DNA of 64,000 bases from Planctomycetia bacterium (GTDB lineage: Bacteria > Planctomycetota > Phycisphaerae > UBA1845 > UTPLA1), in NCBI GenBank assembly GCA_015200345.1, contig CP054187.1, positions 976,470 through 1,040,469 of the forward strand, written 5' to 3'. Each line of letters begins with the position of its first letter. Positions within the stretch are counted from its first letter, which is position 1. Below, piece after piece: positions 1 to 6,775 of the stretch. The notes under the pieces are model-generated. The model did not search any database. It was not told the origin of the DNA and saw nothing but the letters and a program-made list of their open reading frames with translations. The translations under genes were made by a program, and so were the position numbers.

Positions 1-345
1 GGCCGGCGCGTTTGCAAGCCGACGAACACCGACGGTCACGCGGCTGACCGACAACGCCGTATTGGCACCCATCGTCGCATTGGGAACCGGGACGTCATCA
101 AAAGCCACGCGGAGCGGATCGGCTGGCGTGAGGGTACCTGCCGACGCCGGGTTGTAGCGGAAGCCGGTCTCCGTCATTCGGCTGTACACGACCGACGCGC
201 CCTCCACCGAACCATTTGCCGGCATCAGCGCGAACGGCGAGTTAGCCGATTGAATGGTATCAGGAACCACATCCGCGCTCGCGACAGAGACCGTCGCCAA
301 CAAAGCGACCGCAACGAGACATATGCTGATGTTCTTAGAAGCCAC
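1..345 (-). CDS. Exported protein, N-terminal part (runs off the left edge)
   Basis: An open frame of 115 codons without a stop runs from a GTG at 345 to the window edge. The GTG has a GGGAGAGG ribosome site about 6 nt upstream. The first ~21 residues form a signal peptide (VASKNISICLVAVALLATVS, then VASA before the mature start DVVPDT). The mature part continues with FDDVPVP and RVTVGVRRLANAP, a style common in secreted planctomycete proteins of the choice-of-anchor/PEP-CTERM kind, though no anchor is visible because the C-terminus is missing. The function is not recognisable. The gene is easily missed because it starts with GTG and is truncated. Confidence 0.75.
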   Translation of the reverse strand, partial: MASKNISICLVAVALLATVSVASADVVPDTIQSANSPFALMPANGSVEGASVVYSRMTETGFRYNPASAGTLTPADPLRVAFDDVPVPNATMGANTALSVSRVTVGVRRLANAPA

Positions 346-438
346 GTTTTCCTCTCCCTTGCGCCCTCCTTGGGCGCAGCGACACGGCACAATTCGTGCT
401 TGGGGTAGCTACAGCTTCCCCACACGAACAAACAACAG

Positions 439-466
439 ATTAACTTAAATGGACATGTTTTGTCAA
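439..466 (-). promoter_or_regulatory. Candidate promoter for the left-edge exported protein
   Basis: Reading the minus strand, a perfect TTGACA (461-466) is followed after 16 nt by GTTAAT (439-444), a 4/6 match to the -10 consensus. This would give a leader of roughly 85 nt before the GTG at 345. The surroundings are AT-rich compared with the genes. The rest of 346-560 shows no gene I can support. Confidence 0.45.
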
Positions 467-560
467 TATCCGAAGGGTCGAGAGGCAGCAAATTTCTCGA
501 TTCTGCCTGGTCAGCACCAAGTGTGTCTTCCACTTAGGAATGGGCATTCTTCGGCCGGAA

Positions 561-2507
561 TTATCTTGCCGACTCCACCCATTTACGCTCGTATTCTCCT
601 GCCCTTGCAAGGTCCCCCCTCTCTAAGAACAGAACGGACAGGTATTTACATCCAATTCGATAGTAGTTAAGCGTTTCGAGACCCATTATCCGGACCCGGG
701 ACGGCTCCACGACCTTTTCTTCCAGCTTCTTAATCGCCTCGGCATAGCTGTCCCCGGCGGCAAGGCGCTGGCCGGCGCGCTCCGCCACAAAGGCCTTGGC
801 AAAGTGCGCAAACGGATCATCCGGGGAGGCGCTAGCGAGGGACGAAGCGAGCGATTCCGCGGCGACGAGATCGTTCAGATTGAGAAGTCGCTGAACCAGG
901 GCGCATTGAATCGCGACATCGCGGGAGGCGGGGTCCGCAGCCGCGCGTAAGACCTTCAGCGCCTCATCCGGCTGCTGAAGGTTAACAAGACATTTTGATA
1001 AATTCATAGCGCAGCGCGCGTTGCCGGGGAGCCGGTCCAACGCGCGGCGGAAGTGCTCGGCGGCTGCCGCCCAATTCTTCTCCTGCATTCGGATCGCGCC
1101 GATGTTGTTGTGTGCGTTCCACGAATGAGGGTCCAGTTGCAGCGCTCGTTGCCAGAGCGACTCGGAAGATCGCCAGACGCCGCATTGTCGCCACGTCGCC
1201 CCCATGAGCAGCAGGATCGCCAGCGACGACGCCGCGCCCTGAATGCGCCAACGCAGGCGTGAACGGCGCCGACCAAGCCAGCTCGCTCCCAATAGGACCG
1301 CCAGGGGAATCGTCGCTACATACGAATACCGATCCGCCGTCAGCGCCAGGTTGGACGAAACCAATCCCAGCGTCGGAGAAATGATGATTGCGTATACAAT
1401 GAGCGAAACTGAAATCGCCGGCTTTCGCACAGCCAGTACGGCGGCTCCCGTCGCGATGATCGCAACGGCAGCGGCCGAAAGGACAAATCGCGGCGCGAAT
1501 GGATCAAACGGGATCGGCACCTCATAGACCGGACCAAGCCCGACGGGCCAAATCGTCTTTTCCAGGTAGAACCAAAGCGCATGAAACGTCTTGGCCAACC
1601 GCTCCGTCCAGGGTTGGGGTTCGCTGGAGATGATTCCATAGGCCGATTGAAGCCGATAGGAATAACGCCCCAGGACAAACGCCACCGCCGCAAAGGGAAC
1701 CTTCTCCGCGAGTCGGCTTGCGAATACGGCCAAGCGGTCGCGCGGCGAGCATTCCGTCGCCGTCAGCCTTCGCAACGGATATGCATCCAGGACAAGCAAC
1801 CCGAGCGGCCAAGTCAGCCCCCACACCTTTGCGAGCATTGACGCGATGTAAAACCCCAGCGCGGCTAGGTACCAGCGGGCGCGGTTTTCTCGGTTCGTTG
1901 CATAGCGCAGGTAGGCGCTGGTGCAAACCAGCAGAAAGAAAAGCGACACGACGTCCCGGCGCTCGGTGATCCAGGCAACGGACTCCACGCGGAGGGGATG
2001 AACCGCGAAGATCAGCGCGGCCAGTACGGCGCCTTGTGTCAATCGTTTCGTTGTGTTTTGGGCATCAGCGGTTTCGGGATCCAGCGCTGGGCACTGCGCA
2101 AGCTGGAGGATGCGGCGCGACAGGAAAAAGAGCAGGACGGCGTTCGCGGCGTGCCACACGATACTCGTCAGATGATAGCCGAGCGGGTTCATGCCCCAGA
2201 TGCAATAGTCCAGCCCGAGCGTCATCCAAGTCAGGGGTTGGTAATGCGCGAGGAGGGCATGGGTAAACATCCATTTCAATTGGGGAATTCCCAGGCCCCG
2301 GTAGTTCGGGTTCTCGGTGAACAGGAAGTTGTCATCCCAATTGAGGAACTCGCCCCGCAGCGCGGGCAGAAATGCGAACACCGTCACAATGGCAATACCA
2401 ACCGCGAAGATCGCGCTCCGGCGTCGCCCGCGTGCAATCGCCCCGCGGGAACCATCAATCAGATCGGGGGGGCGCAAGTTGACCTGCTGCATCCCCCGAT
2501 CATACAA
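561..2507 (-). CDS. TMTC-like multi-spanning membrane protein with C-terminal TPR repeats
   Basis: The 648-residue product has many hydrophobic segments over residues ~30-440 and then a soluble C-terminal part with tetratricopeptide repeats (LWQRALQLDPHSWNAHNNIG, then AAEHFRRALDRLPGNARCAM). The first external loop carries EFLNWDDN, the position where GT-C glycosyltransferases of the PMT/TMTC type keep acidic catalytic residues. The pattern NWDD ... QPLTWMTL ... NPLGYHLTS is typical of the TMTC/DUF1736-like family. By family knowledge it could transfer a sugar from a lipid carrier to exported proteins; this is inference. The frame opens with TTG at 2507, which has AGGGGG about 8 nt upstream; an ATG lies at 2492, so the start is uncertain. 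Confidence 0.75.
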   Translation of the reverse strand: MYDRGMQQVNLRPPDLIDGSRGAIARGRRRSAIFAVGIAIVTVFAFLPALRGEFLNWDDNFLFTENPNYRGLGIPQLKWMFTHALLAHYQPLTWMTLGLDYCIWGMNPLGYHLTSIVWHAANAVLLFFLSRRILQLAQCPALDPETADAQNTTKRLTQGAVLAALIFAVHPLRVESVAWITERRDVVSLFFLLVCTSAYLRYATNRENRARWYLAALGFYIASMLAKVWGLTWPLGLLVLDAYPLRRLTATECSPRDRLAVFASRLAEKVPFAAVAFVLGRYSYRLQSAYGIISSEPQPWTERLAKTFHALWFYLEKTIWPVGLGPVYEVPIPFDPFAPRFVLSAAAVAIIATGAAVLAVRKPAISVSLIVYAIIISPTLGLVSSNLALTADRYSYVATIPLAVLLGASWLGRRRSRLRWRIQGAASSLAILLLMGATWRQCGVWRSSESLWQRALQLDPHSWNAHNNIGAIRMQEKNWAAAAEHFRRALDRLPGNARCAMNLSKCLVNLQQPDEALKVLRAAADPASRDVAIQCALVQRLLNLNDLVAAESLASSLASASPDDPFAHFAKAFVAERAGQRLAAGDSYAEAIKKLEEKVVEPSRVRIMGLETLNYYRIGCKYLSVLFLERGDLARAGEYERKWVESAR

Positions 2508-2635
2508 AGCCGGCCCCCTTGCTCAATGCGCGCCATTCCTGCCTTTGTGCGTCGACGAGGCGCGACCGCCTCGCGCGCATCCTTCAGCCAATCGAGCTAT
2601 CATGAGAGGATCGAACAAGGTGCGAGTACCCACCC

Positions 2636-4630
2636 GTGAGTCAATTTGAAATCGTCTCGCCATTCCAACCCGCCGGGGACCAGCCGCGGGCGATCCAGCA
2701 GATTGTGGGCGGTTTCGCCGCCGGCAAGCGCTTCCAGACGCTTATGGGCGTCACCGGGTCGGGCAAGACCTTCACCATGGCGCACGTCATCGCGGCGATG
2801 GGCAAACCCACGCTGGTCATCTCGCACAACAAGACGCTGGCGGCCCAGCTTTACGAAGAGTTCGCCGAGCTATTCCCCCAAAACGCCGTCGAGTACTTCG
2901 TCAGTTTCTACGACTATTACCAGCCCGAGGCCTACATCCCCGCGCGTGATATTTACATCGAGAAAGACTCGTCGCGCAACGACGAGCTGGATCGTCTGCG
3001 GCTCTCGGCCACCAGCGCGGTCGTGAGCCGCCGCGACACGATTATTGTGGCCAGCGTCTCCTGCATCTTCGGACTCGGGTCGCCCGACGAATACAAGGCC
3101 AGCGTCATCCACATCGCGGTCGGCCAGAACCATCCCCGCGACGAGTTGCTCAAGAAGTTCGTCAACCTGCAATACGAACGCAACGATCTGGAGCTGAAAC
3201 GTAAAGCCTTCCGCGTGCGCGGCGACGTGATCGAACTGCACCCGGCCTACGAGGAGATTGCCTACCGCGTCGAAATGTTCGGCGACGAGATCGAGCGGCT
3301 CGCCACGATCAACCCGCTCACCGGCAAGGTGCTCCAGACGCACGATCAGTTGTACATCTACCCCGCGGTGCATTACGTCATGCCGCAGGATCGCATCGAG
3401 GCGGCCGTCGCGGGGATCCGCCAGGAACTCGATGAGAGGCTGAACTACTTTCGCCAGCAGGGCAAACTCCTGGAGGCGCAGCGATTGGCGGCGCGAACGA
3501 AGTACGATCTCGAAATGATTCAGGAAGTCGGCTACTGCTCGGGGATCGAGAATTACTCGCGGCATCTCGTAGGCAGCCCGCCGGGCGCGAAGCCCTACAC
3601 GCTGGTGGATTACTTCCCCGGCGATTTTCTGCTGATCGTGGACGAGTCGCACGCGACGATTCCGCAGATCGGCGCCATGTACAACGGCGACCGGGCGCGG
3701 AAGGAAGTGCTCGTGGAGCATGGGTTCCGCCTGCCCAGCGCGCTGGACAATCGCCCGATGCGGTTCGAGGAGTTCGAGAACATGTGGGGGCAGGTCTTGT
3801 TTGTGTCCGCGACGCCGGGACCGTATGAATTGAAGAAGTGCGGCGGCGAGGTCGTGGAGCAGGTGATCCGGCCGACGGGGCTGCTCGATCCCGTCATCAC
3901 GGTGAAGCCCGCGCGTGGACAGGTGCCCGATTTGTTGCACCAGATTCAGGCGCGGGCGGCTCGCGGCGAACGCACCTTGGTGACGACGCTCACCAAGCGC
4001 CTCGCCGAAGACCTCGCGGGCTACGTGCAGCAAACGGGCATCAAGGGCGCGTATCTGCATAGCGAGATCGACACGATCGAGCGGCTGATCATCCTGCGCG
4101 AGCTGCGCGACGGCAAATACGACGTGCTCATCGGCGTGAACCTGCTGCGCGAGGGGTTGGACCTGCCCGAAGTCTCGCTCGTGGCGATTCTCGACGCCGA
4201 CAAGGAGGGCTTCCTGCGCAGCGCGACGAGCCTGATCCAGACCATCGGCCGCGCGGCGCGCAACGTGAACGCCGAGGTGTTTCTGTACGCAGACAAGGTG
4301 ACGGCTGCGATGCAGCAGGCGATCGACGAGACGACGCGGCGGCGAGCGCTGCAGGAAGAATACAACCGTCAACACGGTATCACGCCGGAGACGATCAAGA
4401 AAGCCATCCGCCGCGGGCTGGAGGATCAGATCGCCGCGCGGAAGCGTGCCCGCGACGCCATCCACGCCCCGGAAGACGAGTTTGAGCTGACCGAGAGCAT
4501 CGCGGAGCTGGAACGGCAGATGCTGGAGGCGGCGGAATCGCTGGAGTTCGAGCGCGCGGCCTCGCTGCGCGATCGGATCAAGAAACTTCGCGAGGTTCCG
4601 GCGCTTACGATTCCACCTCGCAAGGCGTGA
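2636..4630 (+). CDS. uvrB: Excinuclease ABC subunit B
   Basis: UvrB is the DNA-damage-verifying helicase-like subunit of nucleotide excision repair and works with UvrA and UvrC in the cytoplasm. The 664 residues match the usual length. Visible motifs are Walker A GVTGSGKT (38-45), the beta-hairpin region around [11 protein letters not shown], the DESH box in [20 protein letters not shown], the helicase motif [18 protein letters not shown], and a C-terminal UVR domain ([20 protein letters not shown]) that binds UvrC. The start is GTG at 2636, giving [16 protein letters not shown], which aligns with the canonical N-terminus; the ribosome site is weak. It is divergent from the TPR membrane protein and monocistronic as far as visible. 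Confidence 0.97.
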   Translation: MSQFEIVSPFQPAGDQPRAIQQIVGGFAAGKRFQTLMGVTGSGKTFTMAHVIAAMGKPTLVISHNKTLAAQLYEEFAELFPQNAVEYFVSFYDYYQPEAYIPARDIYIEKDSSRNDELDRLRLSATSAVVSRRDTIIVASVSCIFGLGSPDEYKASVIHIAVGQNHPRDELLKKFVNLQYERNDLELKRKAFRVRGDVIELHPAYEEIAYRVEMFGDEIERLATINPLTGKVLQTHDQLYIYPAVHYVMPQDRIEAAVAGIRQELDERLNYFRQQGKLLEAQRLAARTKYDLEMIQEVGYCSGIENYSRHLVGSPPGAKPYTLVDYFPGDFLLIVDESHATIPQIGAMYNGDRARKEVLVEHGFRLPSALDNRPMRFEEFENMWGQVLFVSATPGPYELKKCGGEVVEQVIRPTGLLDPVITVKPARGQVPDLLHQIQARAARGERTLVTTLTKRLAEDLAGYVQQTGIKGAYLHSEIDTIERLIILRELRDGKYDVLIGVNLLREGLDLPEVSLVAILDADKEGFLRSATSLIQTIGRAARNVNAEVFLYADKVTAAMQQAIDETTRRRALQEEYNRQHGITPETIKKAIRRGLEDQIAARKRARDAIHAPEDEFELTESIAELERQMLEAAESLEFERAASLRDRIKKLREVPALTIPPRKA

Positions 4631-4649
4631 ATTCTATTGCTACAAACTG

Positions 4650-4765
4650 TTTCAAAACTCCCTCTCACTTCCATGGAGAGGGTTGGGGGAGGGTTAATCA
4701 TTCCGTTCGAACCACATTTCCCCCTCACCCCACCTCTCCCCCAAGGGAGGAGAGGAATTTTGAAA
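4650..4765. repeat. Palindromic dispersed repeat, intergenic copy A
   Basis: A 116-bp imperfect palindrome bounded by TTTCAAAA and TTTTGAAA, with inner arms of CTCCCTCTC / GAGAGG type. Its reverse complement aligns almost end to end with a second copy at 23784-23899. The similarity continues about 10 nt past one end (CTACAAACTG here, CTACAAGCTG there). It encodes no protein and lies between uvrB and the heme-oxygenase operon, where its transcript could fold as a long hairpin. It looks like a non-autonomous REP/MITE-type element; no transposase is nearby. Confidence 0.8.
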
Positions 4766-4860
4766 TCGGTTAGCTTCACACTATCCGTTCGAATCATAAC
4801 CTGTTCAATACCAGTTACTTATGTGACAAAAAAAGCGCCGAAAATTCTCGACGGAGCCAC

Positions 4861-4916
4861 TTGCGACGGGACAATTGCGTCTTAGAATGGTCATTAATTG
4901 AGATTGAGTCTCAATT
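4861..4916 (+). promoter_or_regulatory. Promoter with Fur-box-like operator
   Basis: A -35-like TTGCGA (4861-4866), a 16-nt spacer and a -10-like TAGAAT (4883-4888) are followed at 4896-4916 by a palindrome with perfect 8-bp arms, AATTGAGA and TCTCAATT, around a 5-nt centre. The core TTGAGAnTnAnTCTCAA resembles the 7-1-7 Fur box. Its position over the expected transcription start, upstream of heme oxygenase, suits iron-dependent repression. Operator identity is inference. Confidence 0.5.
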
Positions 4917-4948
4917 TCGTTTGGCACGACTCCACGGAAGACTCTACG

Positions 4949-5149
4949 ATGCCCTCCATCATGCCGAAACCCGCTTCACACCCTTCGCCCGAACTGGCCG
5001 CGGCGCCGGACAACCAGACCGGGTTCTGGATTCGCGCACGTCGCTGGACCGCGCGGTTGGGCATGGCGGGGTTCCTGTTCTTTCTTGTCAAGGGTCTGCT
5101 CTGGCTGGCCATTCCAGCCATCCTTGCGAAGAAGGCCCTGGAGAATTGA
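4949..5149 (+). CDS. Small single-span membrane protein
   Basis: The 66-residue product has a short polar N-terminus and one hydrophobic segment near the C-terminus (MAGFLFFLVKGLLWLAIPAI), then AKKALEN. The ATG at 4949 is chosen because GGAAG lies 8 nt upstream and because upstream in-frame codons would overlap the Fur-like palindrome. It precedes heme oxygenase by 66 nt on the same strand, so both are probably transcribed together under the same operator. No family is recognised. A role in heme or iron handling at the membrane is only suggested by context. Confidence 0.6.
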   Translation: MPSIMPKPASHPSPELAAAPDNQTGFWIRARRWTARLGMAGFLFFLVKGLLWLAIPAILAKKALEN

Positions 5150-5215
5150 ATCGCCCCTCGACGGCGTATGAAGCCGATTGAGTCGCCTGACTTTTTATGA
5201 GAGGATCGAACGCCC

Positions 5216-5914
5216 ATGCAGATTGATGAGTCAACCGTCGCCGCTCCAGCCGACATCATGGACGCGTTGCGCACCGGCACGCAGAAACTCCACGATCAGA
5301 CCGAATCCGGTGCGTTCAACGATGCCCTGCTCAAAGGCAAACTGCCGCTGGACTCGTACGTCGACATGCTCGGCCAGCTCCTGCTGGTTCACCGTGCGCT
5401 GGAGCGCCGATTGCGCGAGCACCGCGCCGCCCATCCGGTCATCGGCCGCGTTCTGCGCGAGCACTATCTCCAGGAGCCGTACCTGCTGGATGATCTCGCA
5501 TATTTTGGTCGCAACCCGGAACAGATCGAGCCCCTGCCGTCGGTTCGGGCCTTTGAGGCGCAGCTCGACCGCGCCGCGCAACAGAATCCAGCCGCGCTCC
5601 TGGGCTATCTTTATGTTCTGGAAGGCAGCAACAACGGCGGGCGGTTTATTGCGCGGGCGGTGCGGCGGGTTTATAACCTGCCCGAGACGCACGGCACGCG
5701 CTATCTCGACCCCTACGGCGAGCGACAGAAGGCGTACTGGCAGGAGTTCAAGGCGGACATGCGATCCGTGGAATTCTCCGACGCCGACCGCGCCGCCATC
5801 CTCGAAGCGGCCAACCAGATGTTCGTCGCCGTGATGCGCCTGCACGTCGAGCTGTATGCGCCGATCGCCGCGACGAAGCCCTCCGGCGGCAAATGCCCGT
5901 TTCACCACGGATGA
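5216..5914 (+). CDS. Biliverdin-producing heme oxygenase
   Basis: The 232-residue product has the bacterial heme-oxygenase pattern. An N-terminal helix carries KLHDQTE, with the likely proximal histidine. The distal-helix signature is GYLYVLEGSNNGGRFIA, including the glycines that sit over the heme. The enzyme opens heme to biliverdin, iron and CO in the cytoplasm. The start ATG has GAGAGGA 9-10 nt upstream. The C-terminus ends in KCPFHHG, a Cys-Pro-Phe-His tail resembling a heme regulatory motif. It lies downstream of a Fur-like box and a small membrane protein, which suits use of heme as an iron source. Confidence 0.88.
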   Translation: MQIDESTVAAPADIMDALRTGTQKLHDQTESGAFNDALLKGKLPLDSYVDMLGQLLLVHRALERRLREHRAAHPVIGRVLREHYLQEPYLLDDLAYFGRNPEQIEPLPSVRAFEAQLDRAAQQNPAALLGYLYVLEGSNNGGRFIARAVRRVYNLPETHGTRYLDPYGERQKAYWQEFKADMRSVEFSDADRAAILEAANQMFVAVMRLHVELYAPIAATKPSGGKCPFHHG

Positions 5915-5935
5915 AGCGCGGGGCGCGCTTCATCC
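5909..5935. terminator. Bidirectional hairpin between heme oxygenase and proC
   Basis: The arms GGATGAAGCGC (5909-5919) and GCGCTTCATCC (5925-5935) are perfectly complementary over 11 bp with a 5-nt GGGGC loop. The stop codons of both converging genes lie inside the stem (5912-5914 on plus, 5930-5932 on minus). There is no clear T-tract, so it is a hairpin-type terminator or mRNA end-protecting structure by position. Confidence 0.65.
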
Positions 5936-6775
5936 ATCCGCGAGCTTGCCCAGTTCCTGGCTGCGCCGATACGCCGCCAGCACCGCCTGCGTGACGTGCT
6001 CGGCGACGTTGCAATCCGTTAATTTGTTCATTGCGGCCTGGGTGGTGCCGCCGGGACTGGTCACGGCGGCGCGCAGTTCGGCGGGTGAGGCATCGGCTTG
6101 CAGCAGCATCGCACCCGCTCCGACGCAGGCATGCGCCGCCAGCACCTGGGCCGCCTCGGGCTTCAGCCCCGCCGCGACGCCGCCCTTCATCATCATCTCG
6201 ACAAAATAATAAAAATACGCCGGCCCGCTGCCCGCGACGGCCGTCACGGCGTTCATCAGATCCTCGCGCTCGACTTCCACGCATACGCCGCCGGCGTTGA
6301 AAAAATGCCGAGCCTCCTCGATGTCGTCATCGGTCGCCGCTTCGCCGCGAAACAGACCCGTCACGCCGCGGCCCAATCCGAAGGGCAGGTTGGGCATCGC
6401 GCGAACGACGCGCACCTGCGGACCACCCAGCACCGACGCGATCCGAGCCGTTGACTGCCCCGCCATCACGCTGATGAACAACTGATCCGCTGAAACAACC
6501 GGACGGATCGAGACCGCCGCATCGGCGAATCGCTGCGGCGTCACGCTCAACATGACCAGCCGAGAATCTTTCACGGCAGCGGCATTGTTCGCCGCGACGA
6601 CGACGCCGCGCGGCATCGGATGGGCAGCCAGATTCTTCGACGGCGTCACGATGATGCGATCGGGCTGAAGGTAGCCTGACTCAATCAGCCGGCGGACGAT
6701 CACGCCGGCGATGTGCCCCGTCCCGATGACGCCAAGTGCATACTTGTGAGGCGATGCCGACACGACTACCTCCAC
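5930..6775 (-). CDS. proC: Pyrroline-5-carboxylate reductase
   Basis: ProC reduces 1-pyrroline-5-carboxylate to proline with NAD(P)H, the last step of proline synthesis. The 281 residues carry an N-terminal Rossmann motif (ALGVIGTGHIAGVIV), the central VAGSGPAYFYYFVEMM, and the C-terminal signature RAAVTSPGGTTQAAM (P5CR signature). The length is normal. The start at 6775 overlaps the end of lon by 10 nt, so the two genes are co-transcribed and probably translationally coupled, an unusual pairing. Confidence 0.95.
   Translation of the reverse strand: MEVVVSASPHKYALGVIGTGHIAGVIVRRLIESGYLQPDRIIVTPSKNLAAHPMPRGVVVAANNAAAVKDSRLVMLSVTPQRFADAAVSIRPVVSADQLFISVMAGQSTARIASVLGGPQVRVVRAMPNLPFGLGRGVTGLFRGEAATDDDIEEARHFFNAGGVCVEVEREDLMNAVTAVAGSGPAYFYYFVEMMMKGGVAAGLKPEAAQVLAAHACVGAGAMLLQADASPAELRAAVTSPGGTTQAAMNKLTDCNVAEHVTQAVLAAYRRSQELGKLADG

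Noticed and set aside
2600-2620. ATGAGAGGATCGAAC shared upstream of uvrB and heme oxygenase (about 2603 and 5196)
   Set aside because: A 15-nt match is expected by chance once or more in 64 kb; it contains a ribosome-site-like GAGAGGA only in the second case.
2870-4465. 531-codon minus-strand frame opposite uvrB
   Set aside because: Antisense shadow of a well conserved gene; Arg/His/Leu-rich and without motifs.
4775-4800. CCGTTCGAATC resembling a tRNA T-arm
   Set aside because: No acceptor, D or anticodon stem can be built around it.
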